64,000 nucleotides of DNA, from the NCBI GenBank assembly GCA_943788825.1, contig CALSRT010000006.1, positions 124,001 to 188,000 of the forward strand. The letters run 5' to 3'. Both the position numbers and the translations under genes were made by a program. Origin of the DNA: UBA4582 sp002389265. GTDB taxonomy: Bacteria; Pseudomonadota; Gammaproteobacteria; Pseudomonadales; Azotimanducaceae. Under the pieces are notes generated by a model. That model made no database searches. It was not told the DNA's origin and worked only from the letters and a program-made list of their open reading frames with translations. Below, one piece after another: positions 26,182-35,190 of this stretch (position 1 is its first letter; the number at the start of each line of letters is the position of its first letter).

Positions 26182-26361
26182 ATGGCTGTTCAAAAAAGTA
26201 AGGTGACCCGCTCCAGGCGGGGCCAGCGTCGATCCCACGATTCACTCGTTGGACCTACGTTGTCAGAAGATTCAACCTCTGGTGAGACTCATCGTCGTCA
26301 TCACGTCAGTGCTGACGGTTTTTACCGCGGTAAAAAGGTTGTTCATACCGCCGAAGACTGA
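26182..26361 (+). CDS. rpmF: 50S ribosomal protein L32
   Basis: 59 residues: MAVQKSKVTRSRRGQRRSHD, then a GETHRRHHVSADGFYRGKKV segment, which is the standard bacterial L32. AAGGAG lies six bases before the ATG. The protein has no CxxC zinc pairs, so it is the zinc-free form usual in gammaproteobacteria. The stop codon lies inside one arm of a 9-bp inverted repeat. Confidence 0.98.
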   Translation: MAVQKSKVTRSRRGQRRSHDSLVGPTLSEDSTSGETHRRHHVSADGFYRGKKVVHTAED

Positions 26362-26403
26362 GGGTTTTGACGGTGCGGGATGCCCCTTCGGGTTCCCTCA
26401 GTC
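26356..26403. repeat. Inverted repeat overlapping the rpmF stop codon
   Basis: GACTGAGGG (26356-26364) and CCCTCAGTC (26395-26403) are perfect complements around a 30-base loop that can form an inner CCC/GGG pairing. No T-run follows. It may attenuate read-through toward fabD. Confidence 0.6.
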
Positions 26404-26450
26404 GTCATCGTGAGCTGCAGCGCGTGGTGTGCCGGATAGGGAGCTTGTCT

Positions 26451-26492
26451 CTTGTACAGACACTCTTGTCCAGACACTTTTGTCCATACAAC
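26451..26492. repeat. 14-bp tandem triplication upstream of fabD
   Basis: CTTGTACAGACACT, CTTGTCCAGACACT and TTTGTCCATACAAC follow one another with period 14. The interval 26362-26625, where plsX and fabH usually lie, holds no gene. Confidence 0.8.
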
Positions 26493-26543
26493 AGCGCAAT
26501 GTGTAGCAAACAATGCACTCAATGTCTGACATGAATCTGGTAA

Positions 26544-26571
26544 TCGACATAGACAGACTCCGCGCTATACA
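26544..26571 (+). promoter_or_regulatory. Candidate sigma-70 promoter of fabD
   Basis: TCGACA (26544-26549), a 16-base spacer and TATACA (26566-26571) give five of six matches to both the -35 and -10 hexamers. The fabD start is 54 bases downstream. This fits fabD having its own promoter after the missing plsX-fabH. Confidence 0.4.
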
Positions 26572-26625
26572 CTGGTGTGGGGTATAGTTGCGTCGGTGGC
26601 AGGGTCAAATGGGAGAAGCGAGGTA

Positions 26626-27576
26626 ATGGTTAATAAAGTAGCATTCGTCTTTCCAGGCCAGGGTTCGCAAGCGATTGGCATGTTGAGCGAGTTCGCGGCA
26701 ACGCGCAGTAGTGTGCTTGATACCTTTGCTGAAGCCTCAGCGACTCTGGGCTATGATTTGTGGCAACTGATTCAAAATGGGCCTGAAGCCCAGCTTAATC
26801 AAACAGAATTTACACAACCGGCGTTGCTGGCCGCCAGTATCGCGCTATGGCGCCTGGCGCGAGAAGATGGGGTTGCCGAACCCGATATGCTTGCCGGGCA
26901 CAGTCTGGGAGAGTATTCGGCTTTGATTGCGGCAGGGGTCATCGACTTTGCGGATGGGATCAAGCTGGTTCAATTGCGTGGTCAATTTATGCAAACAGCT
27001 GTGCCTTTGGGTGAAGGTGGCATGGCGGCAGTACTGGGTTTAGACGACGAGCAAGTCAGCGCTATTTGTTCTGAAATTACGCATGCCGGTGGGACAGACA
27101 CCGTTGTGCAGGCGGCAAACTATAATGCCCCGGGGCAAGTGGTTATTGCCGGGAAGAATGCGGGTCTGGCCTTGGCAATTGACGCCTGCAAAGCCGCTGG
27201 CGCGAAGCGGGCTATGGCCCTGTCGGTCAGTGCGCCGTTTCATAGTGTGTTGATGCAGCCCGCGGCGGAGAAGATGGCGGTTGAATTGGCCAGAGTGGAC
27301 TTTCACCCGCCAGTCGTTCAGATCATTCAAAACGTCAATGCGGATTTTTGCCAGCAGCCCGACAAGATTCGAGAAAACCTCGTGCAACAAATGACCAGCG
27401 CTGTGCGCTGGACCGAGACTATTCAGCGCATGGCCGGCGCCGGTGTGACGCGAGTTGTTGAGTGCGGACCTGGAAAAGTACTGGTGGGCTTGAATAAGCG
27501 CATTGATAAGTCGCTTGAGTCGTTAAGCATCAATTCTTTGGCGTCTTTGGCCGAAGCGACCAAGGAGTTAGGCTAA
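26626..27576 (+). CDS. fabD: Malonyl-CoA:ACP transacylase
   Basis: 316 residues from the ATG at 26626, which gives the standard MVNKVAFVFPGQGSQ. The active-site Ser lies in GHSLGEYSAL, and the catalytic His in SAPFHSVLM. It loads malonyl groups from CoA onto ACP for chain elongation. The stop overlaps the fabG start by one base. The longer open frame upstream is without family support. Confidence 0.97.
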   Translation: MVNKVAFVFPGQGSQAIGMLSEFAATRSSVLDTFAEASATLGYDLWQLIQNGPEAQLNQTEFTQPALLAASIALWRLAREDGVAEPDMLAGHSLGEYSALIAAGVIDFADGIKLVQLRGQFMQTAVPLGEGGMAAVLGLDDEQVSAICSEITHAGGTDTVVQAANYNAPGQVVIAGKNAGLALAIDACKAAGAKRAMALSVSAPFHSVLMQPAAEKMAVELARVDFHPPVVQIIQNVNADFCQQPDKIRENLVQQMTSAVRWTETIQRMAGAGVTRVVECGPGKVLVGLNKRIDKSLESLSINSLASLAEATKELG

Positions 27577-28310
27577 TGAGCCTTGCGGGTAAAGTCGCCA
27601 TAGTAACGGGTGCGAGTCGTGGAATTGGCGCGGCGATTGCCGAAGAGTTGGCGCGGTCGGGTGCGTTTGTTATAGGCACCGCGACAACTCAAGCGGGTGC
27701 CGAGCACATCTCGACCAAGCTCGGGGCACAAGGCGCCGGGTATGTACTAGACGTCAGCAGTGAAACCTCTGTAGAGGATTTTTTCGCAGCGATCAAAGAC
27801 GCCCATGAAGCACCGTTGGTGCTGGTCAACAACGCAGGGATCACCCGGGATAATATCGCCCTGAGGATGAAGGCGGATGAATGGGATGCAGTGGTTAATA
27901 CCAACCTGAACTCCATTTATCGAGTCAGCAAGGCTGCGATGCGGGCGATGACCAAGGCGCGTTGGGGTAGAATCATCAACGTGACTTCTGTTGTGGCGAG
28001 TATTGGCAATGGTGGGCAAAGTAATTATGCGGCAGCAAAAGCAGGTGTAGAGGGATATAGTCGGGCCCTGGCCAGTGAATTAGGCTCTCGTGGTATCACT
28101 GTGAATTGCGTTGCGCCTGGTTTTATCAAGACAGACATGACAGATGCCCTGAGCGAAGATCAAACTCAAGGGTTGTTGTCCCGGGTGCCTGCGGGTCGTC
28201 TCGGCGAGGCCGCGGAAGTCGCGGCGCTTGTGGTATTTTTGGCGGGAGAGACTGCTGGTTATATCACGGGTTCCACAATACATATCAATGGCGGATTGTA
28301 CATGAATTGA
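27576..28310 (+). CDS. fabG: 3-oxoacyl-ACP reductase
   Basis: 244 residues, the normal FabG length. TGASRGIG cofactor motif, NNAGITRDN, the catalytic SVVASIGNGGQSNYAAAK (Ser-Tyr-Lys) and the C-terminal GSTIHINGG. It reduces beta-ketoacyl-ACP with NADPH. It is coupled to fabD by a one-base overlap (TAATG). Confidence 0.97.
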   Translation: MSLAGKVAIVTGASRGIGAAIAEELARSGAFVIGTATTQAGAEHISTKLGAQGAGYVLDVSSETSVEDFFAAIKDAHEAPLVLVNNAGITRDNIALRMKADEWDAVVNTNLNSIYRVSKAAMRAMTKARWGRIINVTSVVASIGNGGQSNYAAAKAGVEGYSRALASELGSRGITVNCVAPGFIKTDMTDALSEDQTQGLLSRVPAGRLGEAAEVAALVVFLAGETAGYITGSTIHINGGLYMN

Positions 28311-28466
28311 GATGAAACCCAGGAGTGCATGCCCGACTTTGCGGTGACTCTCAGATCATTTATGGTAGAAGAAAAAGAAGAAAACGAAGAAAAGAGGGCA
28401 TTTGCCCTGGGCATCTAAACCGAAGATGAATAAGAATGTCTGAACTGGATCAAGTGGACAAAAAGC

Positions 28467-28496
28467 TTGATAGGTTAACTGGCATTTTATTAAACT
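28467..28496 (+). promoter_or_regulatory. Candidate acpP promoter
   Basis: TTGATA (28467-28472), an 18-base spacer and TAAACT (28491-28496) lie 39 bases before the acpP start. acpP commonly has its own strong promoter. The -10 is only four of six. Confidence 0.3.
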
Positions 28497-28535
28497 AGCG
28501 CAGCTTGTCTGCAACGCGTAGGAGTGACAGAAAAC

Positions 28536-28769
28536 ATGAGCACAATTGAAGAACGAGTTAGTAAATTGGTCTGTGAGCAATTGGGTGTTAAAGAAGAAGA
28601 AGTGACCTTGGACGCTTCCTTCGTTGAAGATCTCGGCGCCGACTCCCTTGACACCGTGGAACTCGTCATGGCTCTTGAAGAAGAATTTGAGACCGAAATT
28701 CCTGACGACGAAGCAGAAAAGATCACGACTGTGAAAGAAGCGATCAATTATATTAAAGCCCACGCATAG
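28536..28769 (+). CDS. acpP: Acyl carrier protein
   Basis: 77 residues, acidic, with the phosphopantetheine attachment Ser in GADSLDTVELVMALEEEF. The start at 28536 gives MSTIEERVSK, the family N terminus; AGGAG lies 11 bases upstream. It carries acyl chains through fatty acid and lipid A synthesis. A strong terminator follows. Confidence 0.98.
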   Translation: MSTIEERVSKLVCEQLGVKEEEVTLDASFVEDLGADSLDTVELVMALEEEFETEIPDDEAEKITTVKEAINYIKAHA

Positions 28770-28787
28770 TCTGCTGGGTTTCAACTC

Positions 28788-28821
28788 AAAAGCCGCATTT
28801 ACGATTGTGAGTGCGGCTTTT
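28788..28821 (+). terminator. Rho-independent terminator after acpP
   Basis: AAAAGCCGCA (28788-28797) pairs with TGCGGCTTTT (28812-28821) around a 14-base loop, followed by GTTTTGG. The 10-bp perfect stem with a T-rich end makes this a convincing terminator. It would separate acpP from fabF. Confidence 0.85.
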
Positions 28822-28936
28822 GTTTTGGTAGCAGGTACCCAATGCTTATGAGGTGACTCAGCGGCCAAGTGGCTGACCCAGTTGACTATTTGATCTGATA
28901 AGGCCTGTTGGCCAGACTTCAGCCAAGGAGATGGGC

Positions 28937-30178
28937 TTGAACAATCGTAGAGTTGTAATCACGGGTATGGGGATGTTGACCCCTTTGGGCGCCGCTATGG
29001 ACCTGTCTTGGACCGGGCTGGTTGCTGGTAACAGCGGCATAGGGCCCATCAAGGCGTTCGATACTGCGGACTTCCCTGTCAGGTTTGGCGGCGCGGTGCC
29101 TGATTTCAACATGGACGACTACATCTCCAAGAAGGACGCGCGCCGAATGGATGGTTTTATCCAATTTGGTCTTGTCGCGGGTATTCAAGCGATGCAGGAT
29201 GCCGGTCTTGAAGTCACCGATGAGAATCGCCACCGAATTGGCGTCGCAGTCGGTTCCGGAATTGGTGGTATCGTGACGATAGAAACCTGTCATGACATTG
29301 TCACGAATCGCGGGCCTACGAAGGTGACGCCATTTTTCGTACCCTCTTGCATCATTAATATGGTCGCGGGCCATCTGTCAATCCTCTATGGCATGCAAGG
29401 CCCCAACATTGCCATTACGACGGCCTGCACAACAGGGACCCATAATATTGGCTTCGCTGCCCGTATGATCGCCGCCGGTGATGCCGATGCCATGCTTGCT
29501 GGTGGTGCAGAAAAATCAACCTCACCGACCACCATGGCCGGTTTCGCGGCGATGAAGGCATTATCAACCCGCAATGATGACCCAACGGCTGCCAGTCGAC
29601 CTTGGGACAAAGACCGTGATGGCTTCGTGCTGAGTGATGGCGCAGGTGTACTGGTGTTAGAGGAGTATGAACACGCCAAAGCGCGAGGTGCGCAAATCTA
29701 CTGTGAGATCGCGGGGTTTGGCATGAGTGCCGATGCCAGCCATATGACCTCACCCTCAGAAAATGGCGCTGGCGCGGCCATGTCCATGCATAATGCCTTG
29801 CGCGACGCGGGGCTTAACGGCACCGATATTGATTATATCAATGCCCACGGTACCTCAACGCCTCTTGGCGATATCGCTGAGACGCTGGCGGTCAAGACGG
29901 TGACACAAGGTCATAGTAATAAAGTCGCTGTGAGTTCAACCAAATCAATGATTGGTCATCTATTGGGCGCCGCTGGTGCTGTCGAGGCGGTCATTTCTGC
30001 CTTGGCCATCAAGCATCAGGTCGCGCCACCAACGATCAACCTGGATAACCCTAGCGAGGGCTGTGATCTGGACTATGTACCCCACCATGCGAGGGATATG
30101 AAGATTGATGTCGCCTTATCGAACTCCTTTGGTTTTGGTGGCACCAATGGTACGTTGATCTTCAAAAAACTCCATTAG
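28937..30178 (+). CDS. fabF: 3-oxoacyl-ACP synthase II
   Basis: 413 residues. AAGGAG (28925-28930) directly abuts an ATG at 28931 but is ideally spaced (6 nt) from the TTG at 28937, which gives the usual NNRRVVITGMG start, so I prefer the TTG. The thiolase-fold catalytic triad is visible: Cys in TTACTTGTHNIG, His in NAHGTSTPLGD and His in MIGHLLGAAG. It condenses acyl-ACP with malonyl-ACP. It lies in the conserved acpP-fabF-pabC-mltG order. Confidence 0.95.
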   Translation: MNNRRVVITGMGMLTPLGAAMDLSWTGLVAGNSGIGPIKAFDTADFPVRFGGAVPDFNMDDYISKKDARRMDGFIQFGLVAGIQAMQDAGLEVTDENRHRIGVAVGSGIGGIVTIETCHDIVTNRGPTKVTPFFVPSCIINMVAGHLSILYGMQGPNIAITTACTTGTHNIGFAARMIAAGDADAMLAGGAEKSTSPTTMAGFAAMKALSTRNDDPTAASRPWDKDRDGFVLSDGAGVLVLEEYEHAKARGAQIYCEIAGFGMSADASHMTSPSENGAGAAMSMHNALRDAGLNGTDIDYINAHGTSTPLGDIAETLAVKTVTQGHSNKVAVSSTKSMIGHLLGAAGAVEAVISALAIKHQVAPPTINLDNPSEGCDLDYVPHHARDMKIDVALSNSFGFGGTNGTLIFKKLH

Positions 30179-30188
30179 CGCGCTGCTG

Positions 30189-31010
30189 GTGCGTTCGTTG
30201 ATTAATGGCCTGCCTGGAGATACTGTCTCTGCCGCCGACCGTGGACTAGCCTACGGCGATGGCTTGTTCGAGACGGTCCGGGTAATTGATGGACGGCCGA
30301 TTTTACTCGATTTGCACTTAGCTCGATTAAACCAGGGTTGTAAACGCCTCGGTCTTGACCTAGATGTTCAAAGTCTGCAGGCAGAGCTGCAGACTCTCTA
30401 TAGTGGCTCTGCTGACAGTGACCAGGTATTGAAGATCATTGTCACCCGCGCCATCGGTGGGCGTGGCTACCAACCTGATAATACCCAACAGGCTAATCGC
30501 TATATCAGCATGAATAAATATGTGGCTGATCCGCAGTGGACGGAGACAGGGTGCGCCGTACATCTATGCGAGACAATGCTTGCGCGCCAGCCATTACTGG
30601 CGGGTATCAAGCACCTGAACCGCTTGGAGCAGGTACTTGCCGCAGCTGAGCTACCAGTGGGTTACCCGGAAGGTTTGATGCGGGATACGCAAGGCCATAT
30701 GATTGAGGGAATTCGGAGTAATCTGTTTATTATCGTGGCGGGTGAATTAATCACCCCTGATTTATCTCACAGTGGTGTCAGCGGCGTGATGCGGGAATTG
30801 ATCTGTCAGCTGCAGGGGGTTCGAGTCAAGGAACTGGACCTTTCTGCAGTATTGGCTGCGGAGGAGGTATTTGTCTGCAATAGTGTTTTTGGTATCTATC
30901 CGGTGACTCGAATTGATGCGGCGGGACAGTCCTTGGCCACGTTCCCTGTGGGGCCTGTAACGCAGGCTTGTCAGCGCCAAGTGAGCGAATTCATAGGGGT
31001 AAACCGTTAA
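30189..31010 (+). CDS. pabC: Aminodeoxychorismate lyase
   Basis: 273 residues, a fold type IV PLP enzyme. The N-terminal DRGLAYGDGLFETVRV, the PLP Lys in AGIKHLNRLEQVLA and the EGIRSNLFI segment are family signatures. It converts aminodeoxychorismate to p-aminobenzoate plus pyruvate for folate. It starts with GTG ten bases after fabF and abuts mltG without a gap. Confidence 0.93.
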   Translation: MRSLINGLPGDTVSAADRGLAYGDGLFETVRVIDGRPILLDLHLARLNQGCKRLGLDLDVQSLQAELQTLYSGSADSDQVLKIIVTRAIGGRGYQPDNTQQANRYISMNKYVADPQWTETGCAVHLCETMLARQPLLAGIKHLNRLEQVLAAAELPVGYPEGLMRDTQGHMIEGIRSNLFIIVAGELITPDLSHSGVSGVMRELICQLQGVRVKELDLSAVLAAEEVFVCNSVFGIYPVTRIDAAGQSLATFPVGPVTQACQRQVSEFIGVNR

Positions 31011-32063
31011 GTGAAAACCCGATTGACACTTATTCTGCTGTTGGCGGTCCTGCCGATGCTGGTTTGTGTAGGCTATTTATTCCAGCAGCTGAATAAATCG
31101 ATTGTCCTGCCGGCTGAGGCAGTGTTTTACGAGGTGAAGCCTGGAACGCCGCTGACAGAGGTGACCAGCGACCTTGTTGCCCGTGGTATCGTGGTCGTGC
31201 CCACCTGGATGTATCGTCTTTACGGGACATTAAGCCAGACGCAGGGTAGTCTCAAGGCCGGTGAGTTTGAAATCACTCAGTCCATGAATGCCGTGACGTT
31301 GTTAAAAAAATTGCGCCGGGGGCCTGTCGTACAGCATCAGATGACCTTCCCTGAGGGCTGGCGATTTCGAGATTGGCGCGAACAACTGGCCAGTCAGCCA
31401 TTGATTCGGCAGTCCATCAATGGGTTGTCAGACGATGAGGTCATGGCCCTGCTGGGTGATAATCAGCTGAACCCTGAGGGTCAATTTTTCCCGGATACTT
31501 ATCACTACGTTAAAGGTGAGACAGATATTGCGATTTTACGCCGTGCGCACCGGCGCATGGCCGAGGCGTTGAACAGGGCCTGGCGAAATCGCACTGATAC
31601 GACCTTGGCTTCTCCTTACGAAGCGCTGATACTGGCGTCAATCGTGGAAAAGGAGACCGGCTTCAGTCTAGATCGGGGTAAGATTGCCAGGGTGTTTATC
31701 AACCGCTTGGAAATGGGGATGCGATTGCAGACTGACCCAACAGTCATTTACGGCCTGTCGGACTTTGATGGCGATTTGACCCGCAGTCATTTGCGTCAGG
31801 CATCGGCCTATAATACCTATCTGAACAAGGGGTTGCCGCCGACGCCGATCTGTAATCCTGGTTTAGCGGCTATCGAGGCGGTGTTTGCTCCGGAACCTGG
31901 CGATTACTTGTTCTTCGTCGCTCAAGGCGACGGGCGAAGTTTTTTTTCGACAACGCTGGATCAGCATAATCAGGCTGTCAGTAAGTTTCAGCGTGGCGTC
32001 CGGGCTGAAGCCTATCAAAGTGCGCCACCAACGACGGTGCCGCTCACCAAAGAGGCACCATGA
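31011..32063 (+). CDS. mltG: Endolytic murein transglycosylase MltG
   Basis: 350 residues with an N-terminal transmembrane anchor (about 5-25), a LysM-like segment and the YceG domain. The catalytic Glu is in ILASIVEKETG, followed by RVFINRLEMGMRLQTDPTVIYG. It cuts nascent glycan strands at the inner membrane. The GTG start directly follows the pabC stop, and its end overlaps tmk by 4 nt. Confidence 0.95.
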   Translation: MKTRLTLILLLAVLPMLVCVGYLFQQLNKSIVLPAEAVFYEVKPGTPLTEVTSDLVARGIVVVPTWMYRLYGTLSQTQGSLKAGEFEITQSMNAVTLLKKLRRGPVVQHQMTFPEGWRFRDWREQLASQPLIRQSINGLSDDEVMALLGDNQLNPEGQFFPDTYHYVKGETDIAILRRAHRRMAEALNRAWRNRTDTTLASPYEALILASIVEKETGFSLDRGKIARVFINRLEMGMRLQTDPTVIYGLSDFDGDLTRSHLRQASAYNTYLNKGLPPTPICNPGLAAIEAVFAPEPGDYLFFVAQGDGRSFFSTTLDQHNQAVSKFQRGVRAEAYQSAPPTTVPLTKEAP

Positions 32064-32705
32064 GCGGACAATTTGTTACCATCGAAGGGGCTGAAGGCGT
32101 CGGTAAATCCACCAATATTGCGTATATTGAGGAGCTGCTTGATATCGCCGGGATTGAACATATCTCGACCCGTGAACCGGGAGGAACCCCTTTGGCAGAA
32201 CGGATCAGGCACTTATTGCTGGACAAGGCGGAACAAAATGTCGATCCGCTGGCTGAATTGTTGCTGATGTTTGCTGCGCGCCGGCAGCACCTGCAGGAAC
32301 TCATATGGCCAGCCTTAGCAAGGGGCCAGTGGGTGATCTGTGATCGGTTTACCGATTCAACCTATGCCTATCAGGGTGCGGGGCGTGGCTTGGATCTGAC
32401 TGTGATCCAGCGTCTTGAACAGCTGTGTCTGGGTGATTTTCAACCAGATTTAACCTTGATACTTGATTTGCCTATCGAGGCCGGGTATGGCCCGAGCTGC
32501 CGAGCGAGGTGAGTTGGATCGCTTCGAGTCTGAAGACATTGCCTTTTTTCAGCGCGTTCGCCAAGGGTTTTTAGACCGTGCGGCCACCGCTGACCGATAT
32601 CGGGTAATTGATGCGAGTCAGTCGCTGGCCCAAGTTCAAGCCCAAGTTCGACAGATTATTACCAGTTTACCGGTTTATGCAGGGGGAACTGATGGTGCAA
32701 GCTGA
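32060..32705 (+). CDS. tmk: Thymidylate kinase, interrupted by a one-base insertion
   Basis: The N-terminal 142 codons match Tmk: P-loop EGAEGVGKST, the DR motif in VICDRFTDST, and LILDLPIEAG. The frame then runs into a stop at 32510. Dropping one base (the T at 32486) joins LDLPIEAG directly to MARAAERGELDRFESED, the LID region and C-terminal helix of Tmk, giving 214 residues, the family's normal length. Tmk makes dTDP and is normally essential, so a sequencing error is more likely than a true pseudogene. It overlaps mltG and holB at its ends. Confidence 0.93.
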
Positions 32706-33723
32706 TCATGTACCACCTGAATTGGCGACCAGGGCGCAATTTTATCCGTGGCAGACACTGCCACAACAGCAGATCGCGCGCCAATATCGCCAAGACAAAT
32801 TGCCTCATGCATTGCTGCTTTGTGGTCAGGCCGACCTGGGAAAACGGGGTTTTGCCAGTGCGATGGCACAATTGCTGTTATGTCGTGCTCCTGTTGATGA
32901 GACGGCCTGTGGCGAGTGCCCCGAGTGTGCGTTGATTGGTGCCGGCACTCACCCGGATTTGCGAATCGTGCAGCCAGAAGCGCCCTCTAAACAGATCAAA
33001 ATTGATCAGATTCGATCTCTGATCGAGTGGTCTGGTCACACCGCCCAGCGCAACGGTTTGAAAATCGCTATCGTTCATCCGGCTGAGACCATGAATAACG
33101 CTACTTCCAACGCGCTGTTAAAGTGCCTTGAAGAGCCGCCAGGTAGTACCCTGATGATGCTCGTCACCCGCCAGCCTGCGAGGCTTTTACCCACCATTCG
33201 AAGTCGCTGCCAGCGGGTCAATTTTGCGCTGCCGAGCCCTGAATTGGTGCTGCCGTGGCTTGCGGAACGGTTACCTGATAATCAGAACCTGGCGCTATTG
33301 CTCACGATCGCTGGCGGTGCGCCGCTGGCGGTGCTCAATCATCATGATGAGCAGTACCTGGCGCGACGACAGGTAATCGCAAAGAGTCTGGCGGCGTTAC
33401 TAACCGCTGAATCCTCGGCGGCGGAAGCCTATGCACGACTGGCAGCAGATGAGCCCGTGATGGTGGTCAACTTGATGTTGGAAGTGGTTGCAGATGCGCT
33501 TCGTTGGCAGGTGTCTGAAGTTGATGGGACAGTTAAAAATCAAGATTTAGCGAGCCATGTCAAAGTGATTGGTCAGTCTGTCAGTAAGGACTTTTTGTTT
33601 CGCCTGTTGGACCGTTTGATGCAAGAAGCGCGACAACTTTCCAGTACGTCTAATCCGAGTCCGCAACTGCTTCTGGAGGCGCTGCTGGATGCCGTGAGTC
33701 ACCGGCAGTTAGAGGTTTTTTAG
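32692..33723 (+). CDS. holB: DNA polymerase III delta' subunit
   Basis: 343 residues from the ATG at 32692, which has AGGGGG about six bases before it. The clamp-loader AAA+ features are FYPWQTLPQQQIARQ, HALLLCGQADLGKRG (a degenerate P-loop), four cysteines of the zinc module (C-x-C-x-C pattern in ETACGECPECALIG) and the sensor SRCQRVNF. It is part of the clamp loader. It overlaps the tmk tail by 14 nt. Confidence 0.94.
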   Translation: MVQADHVPPELATRAQFYPWQTLPQQQIARQYRQDKLPHALLLCGQADLGKRGFASAMAQLLLCRAPVDETACGECPECALIGAGTHPDLRIVQPEAPSKQIKIDQIRSLIEWSGHTAQRNGLKIAIVHPAETMNNATSNALLKCLEEPPGSTLMMLVTRQPARLLPTIRSRCQRVNFALPSPELVLPWLAERLPDNQNLALLLTIAGGAPLAVLNHHDEQYLARRQVIAKSLAALLTAESSAAEAYARLAADEPVMVVNLMLEVVADALRWQVSEVDGTVKNQDLASHVKVIGQSVSKDFLFRLLDRLMQEARQLSSTSNPSPQLLLEALLDAVSHRQLEVF

Positions 33724-33800
33724 CGATTGGTGGATTTCTACCTTGTAGATTGGTAGGTCATGATGCAAGATTTCGAGTCTAACCAGAATGGAAGCGTTGA

Positions 33801-34157
33801 ATGGGCAGTTTAGCAAGGGGCGGTGCCAAAAAGACCATGATCGCGTTGACGATCAAGGATAAAGTCGTGTTGCACAACTGCTATATGCCGTTTATCAGAA
33901 ATGGTGGGTTGTTCATTGCAAATCGAACAGAGTACGAGCTGGGTGATGATGTTTTCATTCTGTTGAATTTGATGGATGAATCTGAAAAAGTGCCGGTTGC
34001 GGGCAAGGTGGTCTGGGTTGCTAAAAAAGGCGTCAAGAGCCCGCATACCCCTGGTGTTGGTATCCAATTCACTGATCCGGACAATATGGCGAAAGATAAA
34101 ATAGAAACATACCTGGTCGGATCCTTCGGCTCCGCAAATGCGACAGCGACGATGTGA
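33801..34157 (+). CDS. pilZ: PilZ domain protein (type IV pilus assembly PilZ)
   Basis: 118 residues. It matches canonical PilZ encoded after holB: a beta-barrel with ALTIKDKVVLHNCYMPFIRNGG at its start and VAGKVVWVAKKG and GVGIQFTD later. It lacks the RxxxR motif of c-di-GMP-binding PilZ domains, as does the founding PilZ. It acts with PilF/FimX-type factors in pilus biogenesis. GGAAG precedes the ATG. tatD, often next, is absent. Confidence 0.9.
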   Translation: MGSLARGGAKKTMIALTIKDKVVLHNCYMPFIRNGGLFIANRTEYELGDDVFILLNLMDESEKVPVAGKVVWVAKKGVKSPHTPGVGIQFTDPDNMAKDKIETYLVGSFGSANATATM

Positions 34158-34341
34158 CCTTAGAGAAATATTGAGTAGATAACGTGTTCAAGCCTCATTT
34201 GCTATTGGTGAGTGCCAGTGGTTTTGCTCGTGGTTCGATTATCGGCGGGTGATTTTAAGTTGATCAAGTGGTACTTTCCTGATCGTGCGCAATGCTCAGG
34301 GATCCCACAGTAAGCGGTTCGATTGAACCTCAGGAATGTAA

Positions 34342-35092
34342 ATGACCTATTGTGTTGCCATCTCGGTAGACGCTGGAATTTGTTTTATTGCAGATTCGCG
34401 CACAAATGCGGGTGTGGATAACGTCAGCACCTACTCTAAAATGCATATCTTCGGCGTCGATGGCGAGCGACAGATTGTCGTGTTATCCGCAGGTAATTTG
34501 GCCACCACTCAGGGTGTGATTAGCCAATTGAAGAAAGACATCAAGATGGGTGCCGCGCAACATTTGCTCAATGTGCCGCATTTGACAGATGCGGCTGACT
34601 ATCTGGGCGAGCTCAGTGTTGCCCAGCAGGCGAAACATACTGGTGGTGGCGCGAGCTACGAAGCATCCTTTATTCTTGGAGGTCAAATTACCGGGCAGAG
34701 TGCCAACGCCTATTTGATCTACCCACAGGGCAACCACATAACGACCTCAGCGGACACGCCATTTCTGCAGATAGGCGAAAGTAAATACGGTAAGCCGATC
34801 CTGGACCGTATACTAACGCTGGACTCCTCCCTGGAAACAGCAGCTCTTTGTGGTCTTGTGTCCATGGACTCTACCATTCGAAGTAACTTGACAGTGGGGC
34901 CGCCGATTGAGGTGCTAGATTTATGAGGAATCGAGCTTTTCTGTTGAGCGGTATTACCGCTTTGAGGAAAGCAGCGAGTATTTACGGGCGCTGAGTCGTA
35001 GCTGGGATGTCAAGCTCAAGGAGGCATTTTCGAGTTTACCGCCGATCGCCTGGAGCGCTAACTGGGATGATGTTGAGCATCGACAGAACTGA
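34342..35092 (+). CDS. anbu: Anbu-type proteasome-like peptidase, interrupted by a one-base insertion
   Basis: The frame begins MTYCVAISVDAGICFIADSRTNAG; removal of the Met would expose the Thr nucleophile of Ntn hydrolases, as in Anbu (ancestral beta subunit) and HslV. The first frame stops after PPIEVLDL at 34926. Deleting one T from the TTT at 34920-34922 continues it as DYEESSFSVERYYRF and on to WSANWDDVEHRQN, giving 249 residues, the usual Anbu length. The neighbours (transglutaminase, ATP-grasp and alpha-E proteins) are the well-known Anbu partners. The AGGA before the ATG supports the start. Anbu forms open helical or ring assemblies; its substrate is unknown. Confidence 0.88.
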
Positions 35093-35190
35093 TTTTGCCA
35101 TTCCAACAAAACCGAATAAACCGATCAACCCAGCGACCAGGGTAATGAGTCGCCGCTCAAACATCTGTTCGTTATGAGGAGTCTGTCAGC

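Noticed and set aside
28356..28868. 170-codon minus-strand frame over acpP
   Set aside because: It is antisense to acpP and low in complexity (Phe/Lys-rich); no homology is recognised.
32463..32705. Separate small gene after tmk
   Set aside because: It is the missing C-terminal third of thymidylate kinase in the shifted frame.
33749..33768. Second sigma-54-like promoter before pilZ
   Set aside because: TTGGTAGGTCATGATGCA looks similar, but the GG-to-GC spacing is wrong by one base, which sigma-54 does not tolerate.
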